Origin: Silvania hatchlandensis
GTDB lineage: Bacteria > Pseudomonadota > Gammaproteobacteria > Enterobacterales > Enterobacteriaceae
DNA: 64,000 nucleotides
Direction: 5' to 3'
Assembly: GCF_025564065.1 (NCBI RefSeq)
Contig: NZ_JAMGZK010000046.1
Span: forward strand, 62,001-126,000
A model generated the notes under the pieces. It ran no database searches and had not been told where the DNA came from. It worked only from the letters and a program-made list of their open reading frames with translations. The position numbers and the translations under genes are program-made. Numbering within the stretch: position 1 is the stretch's first letter; every line of letters starts with the position of its first letter. Positions 49,386 to 59,182 of the stretch are shown piece after piece.

Positions 49386-50297
49386 TTGGCGGGAAGTAGC
49401 TTACTCACATTGCTGGATGATATCGCCACGCTGCTGGACGATATTTCGATCATGGGAAAACTGGCGGCCAAGAAGACCGCCGGGGTGCTGGGGGATGACC
49501 TGTCCCTCAATGCTCAACAGGTTTCGGGCGTGCGCGCCAACCGGGAATTGCCCGTAGTCTGGGCGGTGGCAAAAGGCTCGTTTATCAATAAAGTGATCCT
49601 CGTGCCGCTGGCGCTGCTGATCAGCGCCTTTATCCCGTGGGCCATTACGCCGCTGCTGATGATTGGCGGCGCGTTTCTCTGTTTTGAAGGGGTGGAGAAA
49701 GTGCTGCACACCTTCGAGTCACGTAAAGAAAAAGAGAGCCCGGCCGCGCGTCAGCAGCGTCTGGAAGCGCTGGCTTCACAAGATCCGGTAAGCTTTGAAC
49801 GCGATAAAATTAAGGGCGCTATTCGCACCGATTTTATCCTCTCGGCGGAAATTGTCGCCATTACGCTGGGGATTGTGGCGGATGCGCCGCTGCTGAACCA
49901 GGTGCTGGTGCTCTCCGGGATCGCGCTGGTGGTGACCGTGGGTGTTTACGGCCTGGTGGGGATCATCGTCAAGCTCGATGACGTCGGCTTCTGGCTGAAC
50001 GAAAAAACCAGCGTGCTGGCGAAGGTGACCGGAAAAGCGCTGCTGGTGGTGGCCCCGTGGCTGATGAAATCCCTGTCAGTGATTGGGACGGTAGCGATGT
50101 TCCTCGTCGGCGGGGGAATTATCGTTCACGGCATTTCGGCGCTGCACCATGCGATTGAGCACATGGCCGCGGGGCAGGGCGCGTTTGTCGGCGCAATTCT
50201 GCCGACGCTGCTGCATCTGGTGATCGGTTTTATCGTCGGGGCCGTTGTCGTTGCGGGGGTAAAACTCGTGGCGAAAATGCGTGGTCGATCACATTAA
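49386..50297 (+). CDS. yedI: DUF808 inner membrane protein YedI
   Basis: A 303-residue membrane protein matching E. coli YedI (305). It starts [20 protein letters not shown] after a TTG codon at 49386, with AAGGA 10 bases upstream. The open frame begins earlier, but only this start fits the family. Several helices follow ([47 protein letters not shown]). The function is unknown, and DUF808 proteins are widespread in Gram-negative bacteria. Confidence 0.92.
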   Translation: MAGSSLLTLLDDIATLLDDISIMGKLAAKKTAGVLGDDLSLNAQQVSGVRANRELPVVWAVAKGSFINKVILVPLALLISAFIPWAITPLLMIGGAFLCFEGVEKVLHTFESRKEKESPAARQQRLEALASQDPVSFERDKIKGAIRTDFILSAEIVAITLGIVADAPLLNQVLVLSGIALVVTVGVYGLVGIIVKLDDVGFWLNEKTSVLAKVTGKALLVVAPWLMKSLSVIGTVAMFLVGGGIIVHGISALHHAIEHMAAGQGAFVGAILPTLLHLVIGFIVGAVVVAGVKLVAKMRGRSH

Positions 50298-50375
50298 AAA
50301 ACGGCGCTGATACCAGGCATAACCGCCGATCCTCGTCTAAATTGATACAGTTTCGCACTGATAAAGGAGGCGGTT

Positions 50376-50558
50376 ATGGTCTTTCTGGTCAGCGATGAAG
50401 TTAAGCCTAAAAACGGCGGTCCGCGCATGGTTGTCACGGGCTTCGCCAGTGGCATGGTGGAGTGTCGTTGGTACGATGGTTACGGCATCAAGCGCGAAGC
50501 GTTTCATGAAGATGAGCTTCAGCATGGTGACAGTTCCCGACGACACGATCAGGCTTAA
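50376..50558 (+). CDS. yodC: DUF2158 protein YodC
   Basis: A 60-residue cytoplasmic protein nearly collinear with E. coli YodC. The conserved stretch GGPRMVVTGFASGMVECRWY is the DUF2158 signature, a small beta-barrel-like fold of unknown role. An excellent ribosome site (AAAGGAGG) lies upstream, and a terminator follows 9 bases after the stop. Note that the unrelated neighbour dsrB also begins with a GGPRR motif in a small beta protein. Confidence 0.93.
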   Translation: MVFLVSDEVKPKNGGPRMVVTGFASGMVECRWYDGYGIKREAFHEDELQHGDSSRRHDQA

Positions 50559-50567
50559 GTCACGCTA

Positions 50568-50591
50568 CGCCCGGCATTGCCGGGCGTTTTT
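50568..50591 (+). terminator. Terminator after yodC
   Basis: The stem cgcccggc/gccgggcg with an ATT loop is followed by five T residues. Confidence 0.88.
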
Positions 50592-50668
50592 GTGCGCTAT
50601 ACTCGCAGCAGAGTGTAATATTCCGTTAATGGGGCGCGGATGGCGCAGATGGCTTTCATGGAGAGTTT

Positions 50669-52357
50669 GTGCAGCACGACAACGTTGTGAGAAAAGAATC
50701 TTTTCTGGCGCGTCACCGTTTTCAGCCGGGCCGGATTGTTAATATTTGCTTCATCTCTGTCCTCATTTTCTCCACGCTGCTGACCTGGCGTGAGGTGGTG
50801 GTGCTGGAAGATGCCTACGCCGCCAGCCAGCGCAATCACCTGGAGAACGTCGTCAATTCGCTGGATCGCCAGCTGGAGTTCAGCGTCGAAAAACTGCTGT
50901 TTTTTCGCAACGGTATGTATGATGCGCTGCAGGCGCCGCTGGCCTCTACCGTCCTGCGCGACACCGTGTCCCGCTTCAACAGCTTACGAAATCAACCCTT
51001 CTGGCAACTCACCTTCGATGAGCGGCGCACCCTGCCGGTCAACGGCGTCTCCGATGCTTTTGTGGAACAAACGACGGCTCTGGACCGCGACGACAAGCAG
51101 ATCGTTAACGAGCTGAGCGCGGCCTTTGAAGTAGGCTATCTGCTGCGGATCTCGTCCCCGGAGCGGCTGGTAAAGAAGGTGACGTATGTATCGCGCGCCG
51201 GTTTTTACGTTTCGACCGATCCCGCCGACTGGCGAGATGACATCACCACCCGTTATTACCAGCGGGTGACCAGCCCGTGGTACACCGGCCAGTCGGAGCG
51301 TGAGAACCCGTCCCGCAGCGTGCGCTGGTTTACACAACCGGCGCTGGCCGGAGCTGAAAACGAACAGATTGTCACCGTCAGCGTGCCGGTCGATTTTAAG
51401 CGTTACTGGTACGGGGTGCTGGCGATCGATTTTTCCGTCTCGACCCTCAAACATCTGTTACAGGATGCCGTGAACGGGCGCGGGGAAGGGGAGTATCAGC
51501 TGTACGACAAGCGCTTTAATCTGCTCGCCACCTCCGCGAGTGATGCCAGCAAGGTCCACCGCTTCGACGAGCGCGAAATCGCACAAATTGCCCATGCGCG
51601 TGAAGACGATACCCAGGGCGGTCTGCGGCTGGGCAGCCGCTACGTTAACTGGCAACATCTTGATCACTTTGATGGCATGTTGCTGCGCATCCACACCCTC
51701 AGCGAAGGGGCGCACGGTGATTTTGGCAGCATCAGTATTGCGCTGGCCCTGCTGTGGCTGCTGTTTACCAGCATGCTGGTGGGCTCGTGGCTGGTGATCC
51801 ACCGCACGGTCGGCAATATGTCTACGCTCCAGCATTCGCTGCAGTGGCAGGCGTGGCATGACCCCCTTACGCGCATGAATAACCGCGGGGCGCTGTTTGA
51901 GCGCGCCCTGGCGCTGGCGGCAACGTGCCAGCAGTTGAAGCAACCCTATTCGGTGATGCAGCTGGATCTGGACCATTTCAAAAATGTGAATGACCAGTTC
52001 GGCCACCAGGCGGGGGATAAAGTGCTGGTCCACGCGGGTGGGTTAATAACCAGCACTATACGCGATGGGGATGTCGCCGGGCGCGTGGGCGGCGAAGAGT
52101 TCTGTATTGTGCTCCCGGACACCTCTCTGGAAGAAGCGGCGCAGATTGCCGAGCGCATCCGGGCGCGCATCAACCGCCGTGAGATCCTGGTGAAAAAGAG
52201 CCGGACAACGCGCATCAGCGTGTCGATTGGCGTCAGCAGCGCGCAGGAAAGCGGGAATTACGATTTTGAACAACTGCAGTCCATCGCTGATGCCCGTCTT
52301 TACCAGGCGAAGCAGCGTGGACGCAATCAGGTGGTCAGTCAGGACCCGATAAAGTGA
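50669..52357 (+). CDS. dgcQ: Diguanylate cyclase DgcQ (YedQ)
   Basis: Membrane diguanylate cyclase of 562 residues that makes c-di-GMP from GTP and promotes cellulose and biofilm over motility. It starts with GTG after a GGAG site. TM1 is about 22-40 and TM2 about 353-377, enclosing a large periplasmic CHASE-like sensor. The GGDEF domain has Gly-Gly-Glu-Glu-Phe at 474-478, and an intact allosteric I-site RDGD at 465-468, so product inhibition is expected. The 3' end overlaps the convergent yedP by 19 bases. Confidence 0.94.
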   Translation: MQHDNVVRKESFLARHRFQPGRIVNICFISVLIFSTLLTWREVVVLEDAYAASQRNHLENVVNSLDRQLEFSVEKLLFFRNGMYDALQAPLASTVLRDTVSRFNSLRNQPFWQLTFDERRTLPVNGVSDAFVEQTTALDRDDKQIVNELSAAFEVGYLLRISSPERLVKKVTYVSRAGFYVSTDPADWRDDITTRYYQRVTSPWYTGQSERENPSRSVRWFTQPALAGAENEQIVTVSVPVDFKRYWYGVLAIDFSVSTLKHLLQDAVNGRGEGEYQLYDKRFNLLATSASDASKVHRFDEREIAQIAHAREDDTQGGLRLGSRYVNWQHLDHFDGMLLRIHTLSEGAHGDFGSISIALALLWLLFTSMLVGSWLVIHRTVGNMSTLQHSLQWQAWHDPLTRMNNRGALFERALALAATCQQLKQPYSVMQLDLDHFKNVNDQFGHQAGDKVLVHAGGLITSTIRDGDVAGRVGGEEFCIVLPDTSLEEAAQIAERIRARINRREILVKKSRTTRISVSIGVSSAQESGNYDFEQLQSIADARLYQAKQRGRNQVVSQDPIK

Positions 52358-53151
52358 TCCAGTCCTTCACGCCAGCCTGCCGGACCGGGCTGTTGGGTAT
52401 GGTAGACCCGTTCCGGGGTATCATTTTTAAGCTGGATGCCATGGCGGTTGATACCCTTGACCACCACCGCGAAGTCCACGCTATCCAGCAGCGGGGCGTC
52501 GTTTGGCCCGTCCCCCAGCCCCAGCGTGGTGGGAAGGTTGCCTTCACGCTGAAGGTACTGGGCATTGAGCCAGTTAATCGCCTGATCCTTACCGCCGCGC
52601 GCGTCGAGGATGTGCCAGAAGCGGGCACCCTGCACAAACTTCAGGCCCAGCTCCACCAGCGCCGCCTCAAATGCCGCCATTTTTTCGTCGCTGTCGCGCC
52701 AGATGAGCGTCGCCGAGGCTTCGTGCAGCCGCGCCAGCGCCGCTCTCTCATTGCTCAGCCCGGTCCACTCGCCAATCACCCGTACGTCCACGTCATCAAA
52801 GGTGGTGAACTTATACCCGTCGCGGCTGCGTAGCTGATTGATGATACTCACAATCTCAGCGTGCGGAATGCCGTTCATTAACCGGGGCGCGTCGGGGTGA
52901 TCGTTCCAGCGGACGTCAAGCTGGATCACCGCACCGTTTTCCGCAATAAAGGGCAGCCCATCCAGCCCAAGGTCACTCTGAATCTCCAGCATCTCGGCTG
53001 CGGTCTTGCTGCTGCATAAAATGACCGGGATTTGATTATCCTTCAGCGTCTCCAGCCAGCCGAGAGCCGGTTGCCAGCTGTAGGTGTGAATATCCAGCAG
53101 GGTGCCGTCCAGATCGCTGTAAACCAGCAGAGGATCCTGAAGTGAAGGCAT
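52339..53151 (-). CDS. yedP: Mannosyl-3-phosphoglycerate phosphatase family protein
   Basis: A 270-residue HAD-superfamily Cof-type phosphatase, homologous to E. coli YedP. HAD motif I is [10 protein letters not shown], motif II CSSKT, the Lys of motif III is in [10 protein letters not shown], and motif IV is [12 protein letters not shown]. It is annotated by homology as removing phosphate from mannosyl-3-phosphoglycerate, but no partner synthase lies nearby, so the natural substrate is uncertain. The ATG at 53151 has GGGAG 6 bases upstream; the longer frame lacks family support. Confidence 0.9.
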   Translation of the reverse strand: MPSLQDPLLVYSDLDGTLLDIHTYSWQPALGWLETLKDNQIPVILCSSKTAAEMLEIQSDLGLDGLPFIAENGAVIQLDVRWNDHPDAPRLMNGIPHAEIVSIINQLRSRDGYKFTTFDDVDVRVIGEWTGLSNERAALARLHEASATLIWRDSDEKMAAFEAALVELGLKFVQGARFWHILDARGGKDQAINWLNAQYLQREGNLPTTLGLGDGPNDAPLLDSVDFAVVVKGINRHGIQLKNDTPERVYHTQQPGPAGWREGLDHFIGS

Positions 53152-53355
53152 GGTGTCTCCCGTAAATATGTAGGCTGTCTTAAGAATAGTCTTAAACAAA
53201 AAGGGGTTAAAATATACGCAAATTGGGACCGTTACCGCTCAGGCCCCAGGCCTGCCGCATGTCGGCAACCATAACTCAAATCTCATTTCTGAGTTTTTGC
53301 TATTCATATTGTTAATATATCCTTGTCTTACAAAATTTTTGGGGATAAGGTTTGT

Positions 53356-53445
53356 CCGACATCAGATTTCCTGATGTAACGAATTTACAAGTGCTTCTTG
53401 CATAAGCAAGTTTCATCCCGGTCACCCCATGACCGGGATTTTTTT
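53356..53445 (+). ncRNA. dsrA: Small regulatory RNA DsrA
   Basis: The sequence from catcagatttcctg to the terminator is clearly homologous to the 87-base E. coli DsrA. The 5' region that pairs with the rpoS leader, the middle region (gtaacgaatttacaagtgctt, here split by small changes) that pairs with hns, and the terminal GC-rich hairpin (tcccggtca/tgaccggga) with a T-run are all present. It activates RpoS translation at low temperature and represses H-NS, using Hfq. TTGTCT and ATAAGG upstream may form the promoter. Its location near rcsA is conserved. Confidence 0.92.
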
Positions 53446-53449
53446 CGCC

Positions 53450-53677
53450 TCAGCGATTCACTTCTGACACGCTAAAGTCGTGTATATCGAGTTCAAAGGC
53501 CTCTGCCAGCTCACGCCAGGTGTGGTAGTCCCGGTCGTTCACCCGCACGTGGTTAGGGTCATCCTCGATGCGGCGTACTTCGCTTTCGCTGATCTCATTG
53601 ATTGCCGCGAGCAGGGCATCAACGTCCACATTCACCTCACGTTTTGCCGTTTCACTGTACTCTTTTGCGGTCTTCAT
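53450..53677 (-). CDS. yodD: Conserved small protein YodD
   Basis: A 75-residue acidic cytoplasmic protein matching E. coli YodD along its length (MKTAKEYSETAKREVNVDVD at the start, WRELAEAFELDIHDFSVSEV near the end). In E. coli it is induced by stress and biofilm conditions; the molecular function is unknown. The ATG at 53677 has an AGGA site upstream. The gene is convergent with dsrA: its stop lies 5 bases from the sRNA end. Confidence 0.92.
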   Translation of the reverse strand: MKTAKEYSETAKREVNVDVDALLAAINEISESEVRRIEDDPNHVRVNDRDYHTWRELAEAFELDIHDFSVSEVNR

Positions 53678-53728
53678 CACTCATTCCTCTCATCACCGAA
53701 TTCAGCTATAAGTATAGACCGCTGATAA

Positions 53729-53995
<267 letters not shown>

Positions 53996-54037
53996 TCTTA
54001 GCCGTGTCGGGTGGCCTGGGGCGTGCCCGACGCGTTA

Positions 54038-54065
54038 ATAAAAATCTCTGGCATAGCCAGAGATT
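54038..54065 (-). terminator. Terminator of rcsA
   Basis: On the minus strand a 10-base-pair stem (aatctctggc/gccagagatt) with a 3-base loop is followed by five U residues, 24 bases after the rcsA stop. Confidence 0.88.
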
Positions 54066-54088
54066 GGGAAACAACTGAAGGGCGCGGA

Positions 54089-54709
54089 TTAGCGCAGATT
54101 GACAAAAATACCGTTGGTCACATTGTCCGTCAGGCGCACGACGTGGTAGATCACTTGCTTATTGTGCGTTTTAATTTTCCTTTTAATATTTCCCTTATGT
54201 GACGAAACGGTCTTCGCCTTGATATTCATCTGATCGGAAATCTGGATCGTGCCCTGTCCCGCCATCCACATGCGCAGCATACTCGATTCGGTGCGGCTCA
54301 GTGATAATGTCGGAAATTTCTCACCGTGACTGTTTATTTCTTTACTTAAATAATCGCCCAACAAGTCATCCAGCGACTCGGGCTTAATGGACTTCGAACT
54401 AATAAGAAGATTCTGACGCACCCGCAAATATTCATCAAAATGCAGATTGGCAATAGCCATGAATACAATAAACAAGGTTGCGGGATGCTGATTAATGATC
54501 TGCTTTATTTGCTGACTGTTGGCGGGGTCGTGAATAAAACAGTCCTCATTAATAAACACCACACCAGGCGTAAACTGGTCGCAGGCGGCGGCGAGTTCGT
54601 CAACGGTATGTACATCGTTGATGTCTCGTTTTTTTACCCCCCTGCTGTTCAGATACCCGGTTAACCCCAACCGGGTGTAACTGCATAAATCCATAATGAT
54701 CGTTGACAT
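54089..54709 (-). CDS. rcsA: Capsule synthesis regulator RcsA
   Basis: LuxR-type auxiliary regulator of 206 residues that pairs with RcsB to activate colanic acid or capsule genes and to repress flhDC. The N-terminal half is a receiver-like domain without a phosphoacceptor pocket. The C-terminal LuxR HTH is clear ([39 protein letters not shown]). In E. coli it is degraded by Lon and its synthesis is relieved from H-NS silencing by DsrA, encoded 0.7 kb away. An RcsAB-type box upstream suggests autoregulation. Confidence 0.95.
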   Translation of the reverse strand: MSTIIMDLCSYTRLGLTGYLNSRGVKKRDINDVHTVDELAAACDQFTPGVVFINEDCFIHDPANSQQIKQIINQHPATLFIVFMAIANLHFDEYLRVRQNLLISSKSIKPESLDDLLGDYLSKEINSHGEKFPTLSLSRTESSMLRMWMAGQGTIQISDQMNIKAKTVSSHKGNIKRKIKTHNKQVIYHVVRLTDNVTNGIFVNLR

Positions 54710-54750
54710 GGCATACCCTCACTCAATGCATAACGATAATTCACCCACTG

Positions 54751-54764
54751 CCCGATAATTCTTA
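54751..54764 (-). promoter_or_regulatory. RcsAB box upstream of rcsA
   Basis: TAAGAATTATCGGG on the minus strand matches the RcsAB consensus TAAGAATATTCCTA closely in its left half, 42 bases upstream of rcsA. RcsA is known to activate its own gene through such a site. Confidence 0.6.
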
Positions 54765-54857
54765 AACAACCAAACGGGATAAAATAATAAAATTACCTGC
54801 GCGCATTACAAGGACTTTCAGGCGAACTCACTATCCCGTAAAGTTACGTATAATTTG

Positions 54858-54953
54858 CCAGGAATCATCTCAAAGTAAAGTAAATGTTGAGTATTGTGAG
54901 GAGCATTGAAACAATTAACCCGCGCCAGATATATCCTGCCGGATGATTCCTGG
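54858..54953. repeat. Paired inverted 11-mers in the rcsA-fliR gap
   Basis: CCAGGAATCAT (54858-54868) and ATGATTCCTGG (54943-54953) are exact inverse copies 74 bases apart. The right copy is also part of a 13-base palindrome (GATTCCTGGAATC). Nearby, TAGGAATATCCTCA (54963-54976) resembles an RcsAB box. The 294-base gap has no gene. Confidence 0.5.
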
Positions 54954-55003
54954 AATCTCTTTTAGGAATATCCTCATAAAGACAGGATAAAAAGCAGGGG
55001 TTA

Positions 55004-55789
55004 TTATTTTGCTGGTAGTTCGTGAATAATATCTGCCAGTAAATTAAATAATTCACTGAATAAACGCTCACAGAATGGGGCAATGAGCGGCATTAGCAGG
55101 GAAATAAGCAGCAGGCCGACGGTGAGGGTGATGGGGAAGCCAATCACGAAAACGGAGAGCTGTGGCGCCATGCGGTTCAGTAAGCCCAGCGCCAGGTTGA
55201 TGGTCAGCAGCAGGGTAATCACCGGCAGCGCCAGCATCAGGCCATTGAGGAAGATCAGCCCCGCCGCGCGGGTCAGAGACATAAACGCGTTGCTGTTGAC
55301 CGGGTCGCCGCCAATCGGCAGGGTATGGAAGGTATCCACCAGCATCGACAGCAGCCACAGATGCCCGTCAAACGCCAGGAACAACAGCAGGGCCAGCATA
55401 TCGATGATGCGCGCCAGCACCGGCATATTGAGATGGCTGGCAGGATCAAAGAAGGTGGCGAACGACAGGCCCATCTGCAAACCGATCAGCTCCCCAGCGG
55501 TACGGATAGCCGCAAAGGCGAACTGCATAGTAAAGCCAAGCGCCACGCCAATCAGGATCTGCTGCAGCCCCAGCCACAGAGCGGCAGGGGAAAATATCGG
55601 CACGTTTACCGTTGGCAGCGTCGGGGCGATGATAATGGTGATGACGATCCCGAGGGCGATTTTTATCCGCTTCGGTACCGTGCGCTCGCTGAAGATAGGC
55701 GCAGTTGAGATCAACGCCAGCACGCGCAGCAAAGGCCAAAAATAGAGGCTTAACCACTGCATCCATTGGTCGCTGGTAAAGTGCAGCAT
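55004..55789 (-). CDS. fliR: Flagellar export gate protein FliR
   Basis: Integral membrane component of the flagellar type III export gate, which forms a helical FliP5-FliQ4-FliR1 assembly. It has 261 residues and the expected several strongly hydrophobic helices (for example [20 protein letters not shown] and [20 protein letters not shown]). It is the last gene of the fliLMNOPQR operon, 7 bases after fliQ. No strong terminator was seen before the rcsA upstream region. Confidence 0.95.
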   Translation of the reverse strand: MLHFTSDQWMQWLSLYFWPLLRVLALISTAPIFSERTVPKRIKIALGIVITIIIAPTLPTVNVPIFSPAALWLGLQQILIGVALGFTMQFAFAAIRTAGELIGLQMGLSFATFFDPASHLNMPVLARIIDMLALLLFLAFDGHLWLLSMLVDTFHTLPIGGDPVNSNAFMSLTRAAGLIFLNGLMLALPVITLLLTINLALGLLNRMAPQLSVFVIGFPITLTVGLLLISLLMPLIAPFCERLFSELFNLLADIIHELPAK

Positions 55790-55796
55790 CCGTCAG

Positions 55797-56066
55797 TTAG
55801 CCAATGATATAAGGCAGATTGGTGAACAGATTACGCATGTAATCCAGCAGCAGGTTCAGCATCCACGGCCCGGCGATAATGATCGCCACAAACACGGCGA
55901 TAATTTTCGGAATGAACGAGAGGGTCATTTCGTTAATCTGCGTGGCGGCCTGCAGAATACTGATAATCAGGCCGGTGACCAGCGCCACCAGCAGCAGGGG
56001 AGCGGCAACGGCAATCGCAACTTTCATTGCTTCCGTGCCCATCATCATTACCGATTCAGGGGTCAT
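55797..56066 (-). CDS. fliQ: Flagellar export gate protein FliQ
   Basis: An 89-residue export gate subunit with two membrane helices (VAIAVAAPLLLVALVTGLII and IIAVFVAIIIAGPWMLNLLL). The ATG at 56066 (MTPESVMMMGTEAMK) gives the exact E. coli length. It lies 10 bases after fliP and 7 bases before fliR. The open frame upstream of this start is inside fliP and is not coding for FliQ. Confidence 0.96.
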   Translation of the reverse strand: MTPESVMMMGTEAMKVAIAVAAPLLLVALVTGLIISILQAATQINEMTLSFIPKIIAVFVAIIIAGPWMLNLLLDYMRNLFTNLPYIIG

Positions 56067-56076
56067 CGTGCGCGCC

Positions 56077-56814
56077 TCAACTGTAGAAACTTTGCGCCAG
56101 CGAACCGACCAGCAGCTGCCAGCCATCCACCAGGACAAACAGCATCAGCTTGAAGGGCAGGGCAATGGTTGCCGGAGGCACCATCATCATCCCCAGCGCC
56201 ATCAGCACGCTGGCGATCACCAGGTCGATAATCAAAAACGGAATAAAAATGGTAAAGCCAATCTGGAAAGCGGTTTTCAGCTCGCTGGTGACGTAAGCCG
56301 GCAGCAGAATACGCATCGGCACCGCTTCCGGTCCCTGCATCGGCCCCGCATTGGCGAGGCGGGCAAACAGAGCCAGATCCGCTTCACGCGTCTGACGCAG
56401 CATAAATTCGCGCAGCGGCTGCGCCCCTTTCTCCAGCGCTTCCTGCATCGAGATCTTCTCTTCGCTGAACGGCTGGTAGGCATCGACATAAATTTTGTCG
56501 ATCACCGGGGACATGATGAAGAAGGTTAAAAACAGGGCCAGACCCAGCAGCACCTGGTTAGGCGGCGCGGACGGGGTGCCCAGCGCGTTACGCAGCAAAC
56601 CAAACACAATAATGATGCGGGTGAAGCTGGTCATCATCAGCAGGATGGCCGGAATAAAGGTCAGCGAGGTGATGAACACCAGCGTCTGGATCGGCAGAGA
56701 CCAGCTTTGACCGCCACCGGCCATCGGCGTGGAAATCAAACCAGGCAGTTGAGCAGACACGGCAGGAGCAAACAGGGCAAGACCTGCAAGCGTAAGGGAC
56801 AACACAGGGCGCAT
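56077..56814 (-). CDS. fliP: Flagellar export gate protein FliP
   Basis: A 245-residue export gate protein with a cleaved signal peptide ([19 protein letters not shown]) and four membrane helices. The family signatures are [20 protein letters not shown] and the [20 protein letters not shown] loop. The ATG at 56814 shares one base with the fliO stop (TGATG). An in-frame GTG directly before it is less likely. Confidence 0.96.
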   Translation of the reverse strand: MRPVLSLTLAGLALFAPAVSAQLPGLISTPMAGGGQSWSLPIQTLVFITSLTFIPAILLMMTSFTRIIIVFGLLRNALGTPSAPPNQVLLGLALFLTFFIMSPVIDKIYVDAYQPFSEEKISMQEALEKGAQPLREFMLRQTREADLALFARLANAGPMQGPEAVPMRILLPAYVTSELKTAFQIGFTIFIPFLIIDLVIASVLMALGMMMVPPATIALPFKLMLFVLVDGWQLLVGSLAQSFYS

Positions 56815-57188
56815 CACGATCTCCCGGAACGCTTAAGCAAACTCTTCATCACCGACTGAAAATCCGGTGCAACATCGGTGCGGGCCTCGTCAACGACGGG
56901 CGCAGGGGGCAAGGTATGCAGCAGATTAATCTGTGATGCCGTCACACCCAGCACCAGCCGGGCGTCGTCCACTTCCACAATCACCACCCGCTCACGCGGT
57001 CCCAGCGAGGTGCTGGCGCACAGCTTCAGTCCGCGTGCCCCGGCGGTTTTTCCCGCCAGACCGACGCGTTTTGCCAGCCAGGCGGCAATCAAAATAAAGG
57101 CAATAATCCCCAGCAGCGCACCGCTGACCTGCAGCAACGGTGAACCGGGTACCGCAGAGGGTTGAGAAACGGTAGCCTGGGTTGTCAT
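56814..57188 (-). CDS. fliO: Flagellar protein FliO
   Basis: A 124-residue single-pass membrane protein that helps assemble the FliP ring of the export gate. The helix is about residues 20-41 ([20 protein letters not shown]), and the conserved cytoplasmic part contains [21 protein letters not shown]. It starts 2 bases after the fliN stop. Confidence 0.94.
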   Translation of the reverse strand: MTTQATVSQPSAVPGSPLLQVSGALLGIIAFILIAAWLAKRVGLAGKTAGARGLKLCASTSLGPRERVVIVEVDDARLVLGVTASQINLLHTLPPAPVVDEARTDVAPDFQSVMKSLLKRSGRS

Positions 57189-57190
57189 GC

Positions 57191-57604
57191 TTAACGGCTC
57201 AGACGACGCATACGTTCGGATGGGGTGATGATGTCGGTGATACGCACGCCGTACTTATCGGCAACCACGACCACTTCACCCTGGGCAATCAGGTAGCCGT
57301 TGATCAGGATGTCCAGCGGCTCACCCGCAAGGCCATCCAGCGCCACGACTGAACCCTGCGTCAGGCGCAGCAGCTCTTTGATGGTCATCCGGGTACGACC
57401 CAGCTCCACGGTCAGCTTGACCGGGATATCCATAATCAGATCGATATCCTGCAGCGTGCCGCTGACGTCGCCGCCGCCCAACTGCTGGAACACCGCATCG
57501 GCCACGCTTTTGCTGGCCGGTGCTTTTTGTTCGTTTAATGCCTCAGCCCACAGATCGTCCAGTGCTCCGTTGTTGTCATCGGACGGATTGTTCATATCAC
57601 TCAT
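57191..57604 (-). CDS. fliN: Flagellar motor switch protein FliN
   Basis: A 137-residue C-ring protein. The acidic N-terminus (DDNNGALDDLWAEAL) precedes the SpoA domain with VKLTVELGRTRMTIKELLRL and GEVVVVADKYGVRITDII. With FliM and FliG it sets the direction of rotation and docks FliH-FliI. It overlaps fliM by 4 bases. Confidence 0.97.
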   Translation of the reverse strand: MSDMNNPSDDNNGALDDLWAEALNEQKAPASKSVADAVFQQLGGGDVSGTLQDIDLIMDIPVKLTVELGRTRMTIKELLRLTQGSVVALDGLAGEPLDILINGYLIAQGEVVVVADKYGVRITDIITPSERMRRLSR

Positions 57605-58605
57605 TTGGGCTGTTCCTCATTCAGAGAATTCAAAATCGGGTTAATCAGGTGCTCAACGCGTAGCGCGTACTGACCGTTCACGGTGCCGTACTGGCTGGTC
57701 AGGACGGGCACGCCATCCACATGGGCAATGATGCGATCGGGCTTATCGATCGGCAGCACATCGCCGGGTTTTAATTTTAAGATCTGCGAGAGGCGCAGCG
57801 GCACGTCGGCAAAATTCGCCACCAGCTCCAGCTGCGAGTGCTGCACCTGACGGACCAGATTCTCACGCCAGTTCTGGTCTTCATGACGGGAGTTTTCCAG
57901 CGGCGGGTTCACCAGCACTTCGCGCAGCGGTTCGATCATGCTGAACGGCAGACAGATGTTGAACTCACCGGTCAGGTTGCCGATCTCCACGTGGAAGGGG
58001 GTGTTAACCACGATGTCGTTTGGCGAGGTGGTGATGTTGGTGAACTTCACCTGCATCTCAGAACGCACATACTCCACTTCCAGCGGGTTGATGGCTTTCC
58101 ACGCGTCGCTGTAGGACTCCAGCGCCAGCTTCAGCATCCGGTTGATGACCCGCTGTTCGGTATGGGTGAACTCGCGGCCTTCCACTTTCGTCGGGAAACG
58201 CCCGTCGCCGCCGAACAGGTTATCCACTGCGATAAACACCAGGCTCGGCGAAAACACGAACAGGCCGGTACCGCGCAGCGGTTTCAGGTGGATCAGGTTC
58301 AGGTTGGTTGGCACCGGCAGGTTGCGGGCAAACTCATGATACGGCTGAATGCGGATCGCGCCGACGGTGATATCCGGGCTACGACGCAGCAGGTTAAACA
58401 GCCCCATACGGAACTGACGGGCAAAACGTTCGTTGATGATCTCCAGCGCCTGCAGACGCTCGCGCACCACGCGACGCTGGGTATTGGGATCGTAGGGGCG
58501 AATATTACTTTCGCCCGCCGCACCCGGTTTTGGATCGTCGGTTTTATCGCTGTCGCCGTTGAGCAGCGCATCGATTTCCGCCTGTGAAAGAATACTGTCG
58601 CCCAT
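57601..58605 (-). CDS. fliM: Flagellar motor switch protein FliM
   Basis: A 334-residue C-ring protein that receives the chemotaxis signal. The N-terminal CheY-P binding motif is ILSQAEIDALLNG, followed by the middle CheC-like domain (GLFNLLRRSPDITVG) and the C-terminal SpoA domain that contacts FliN. The ATG at 58605 gives the exact E. coli length; the open frame beyond it overlaps fliL. Confidence 0.97.
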   Translation of the reverse strand: MGDSILSQAEIDALLNGDSDKTDDPKPGAAGESNIRPYDPNTQRRVVRERLQALEIINERFARQFRMGLFNLLRRSPDITVGAIRIQPYHEFARNLPVPTNLNLIHLKPLRGTGLFVFSPSLVFIAVDNLFGGDGRFPTKVEGREFTHTEQRVINRMLKLALESYSDAWKAINPLEVEYVRSEMQVKFTNITTSPNDIVVNTPFHVEIGNLTGEFNICLPFSMIEPLREVLVNPPLENSRHEDQNWRENLVRQVQHSQLELVANFADVPLRLSQILKLKPGDVLPIDKPDRIIAHVDGVPVLTSQYGTVNGQYALRVEHLINPILNSLNEEQPK

Positions 58606-58609
58606 GTCG

Positions 58610-59077
58610 TTACCGCAAAATAAAGGCTGTATACAGAACGTCAGTGACTTCCTGCTTAGGTTGACCACTCACAAGAGGGGCGGCCAGCGTTTGCTTAATG
58701 GCGTCTACCAGCTTCTGCTTACCTTCATCGGTCGAGAGCTGGGAAGCATCCTGGCGTGCGAACAGCAGCAGCAGACGGCTGCGCACTTCCGGCAGATACT
58801 CGCTCAGACGCGCACGGGTCGCGTCGTCTTTCAGACGCAGCGTAATCCCCACGTACAGCACGCGCTCCGCGTCACCCAGGTTAACGGTAAACGTATCCAG
58901 CGCGAAAAAGACCGGCGCGGCAGGCGGTGGTGGCTCGACTTTGGCTTCGGCTGCAGGCGCCTTGTTCATACGCCAGTAGCTGTAGCCCGCGGTGGCGCAG
59001 GCGGCGAGCGTAATTAACACCAGCAGCGGGATCCAGATGGAACGCTTACTTTTTTTGGTGATAGCGGAGTCAGTCAT
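58610..59077 (-). CDS. fliL: Flagellar basal body protein FliL
   Basis: A 155-residue single-pass protein around the stator, needed for high torque in swarming. The N-terminal basic tail (KKSKRSIW) and helix ([20 protein letters not shown]) lead into the periplasmic domain ([27 protein letters not shown]). It is the first gene of fliLMNOPQR; the 105-base gap before it contains a hairpin and probably the class 2 promoter. Confidence 0.95.
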   Translation of the reverse strand: MTDSAITKKSKRSIWIPLLVLITLAACATAGYSYWRMNKAPAAEAKVEPPPPAAPVFFALDTFTVNLGDAERVLYVGITLRLKDDATRARLSEYLPEVRSRLLLLFARQDASQLSTDEGKQKLVDAIKQTLAAPLVSGQPKQEVTDVLYTAFILR

Positions 59078-59113
59078 CTGATGCGTGCTTCCTGTTTCGG
59101 GACTGCTAATAAG

Positions 59114-59168
59114 GTGATTATCCCGTGTCCTGTCACCGTCAAAGGGTGGAAAAGACGGGGATAATCAC
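59114..59168. promoter_or_regulatory. Hairpin and likely fliL promoter region
   Basis: Arms gtgattatcccgt and acggggataatcac pair with one bulge across a 28-base loop, between the fliK stop and the fliL start. On the minus strand TTGACG and GATAAT lie here about 14 bases apart, too close for a standard promoter, so FlhDC or sigma-28 control is likely. The hairpin could also end the fliFGHIJK transcript. Confidence 0.4.
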
Positions 59169-59182
59169 GCTACCTCTGGCGT

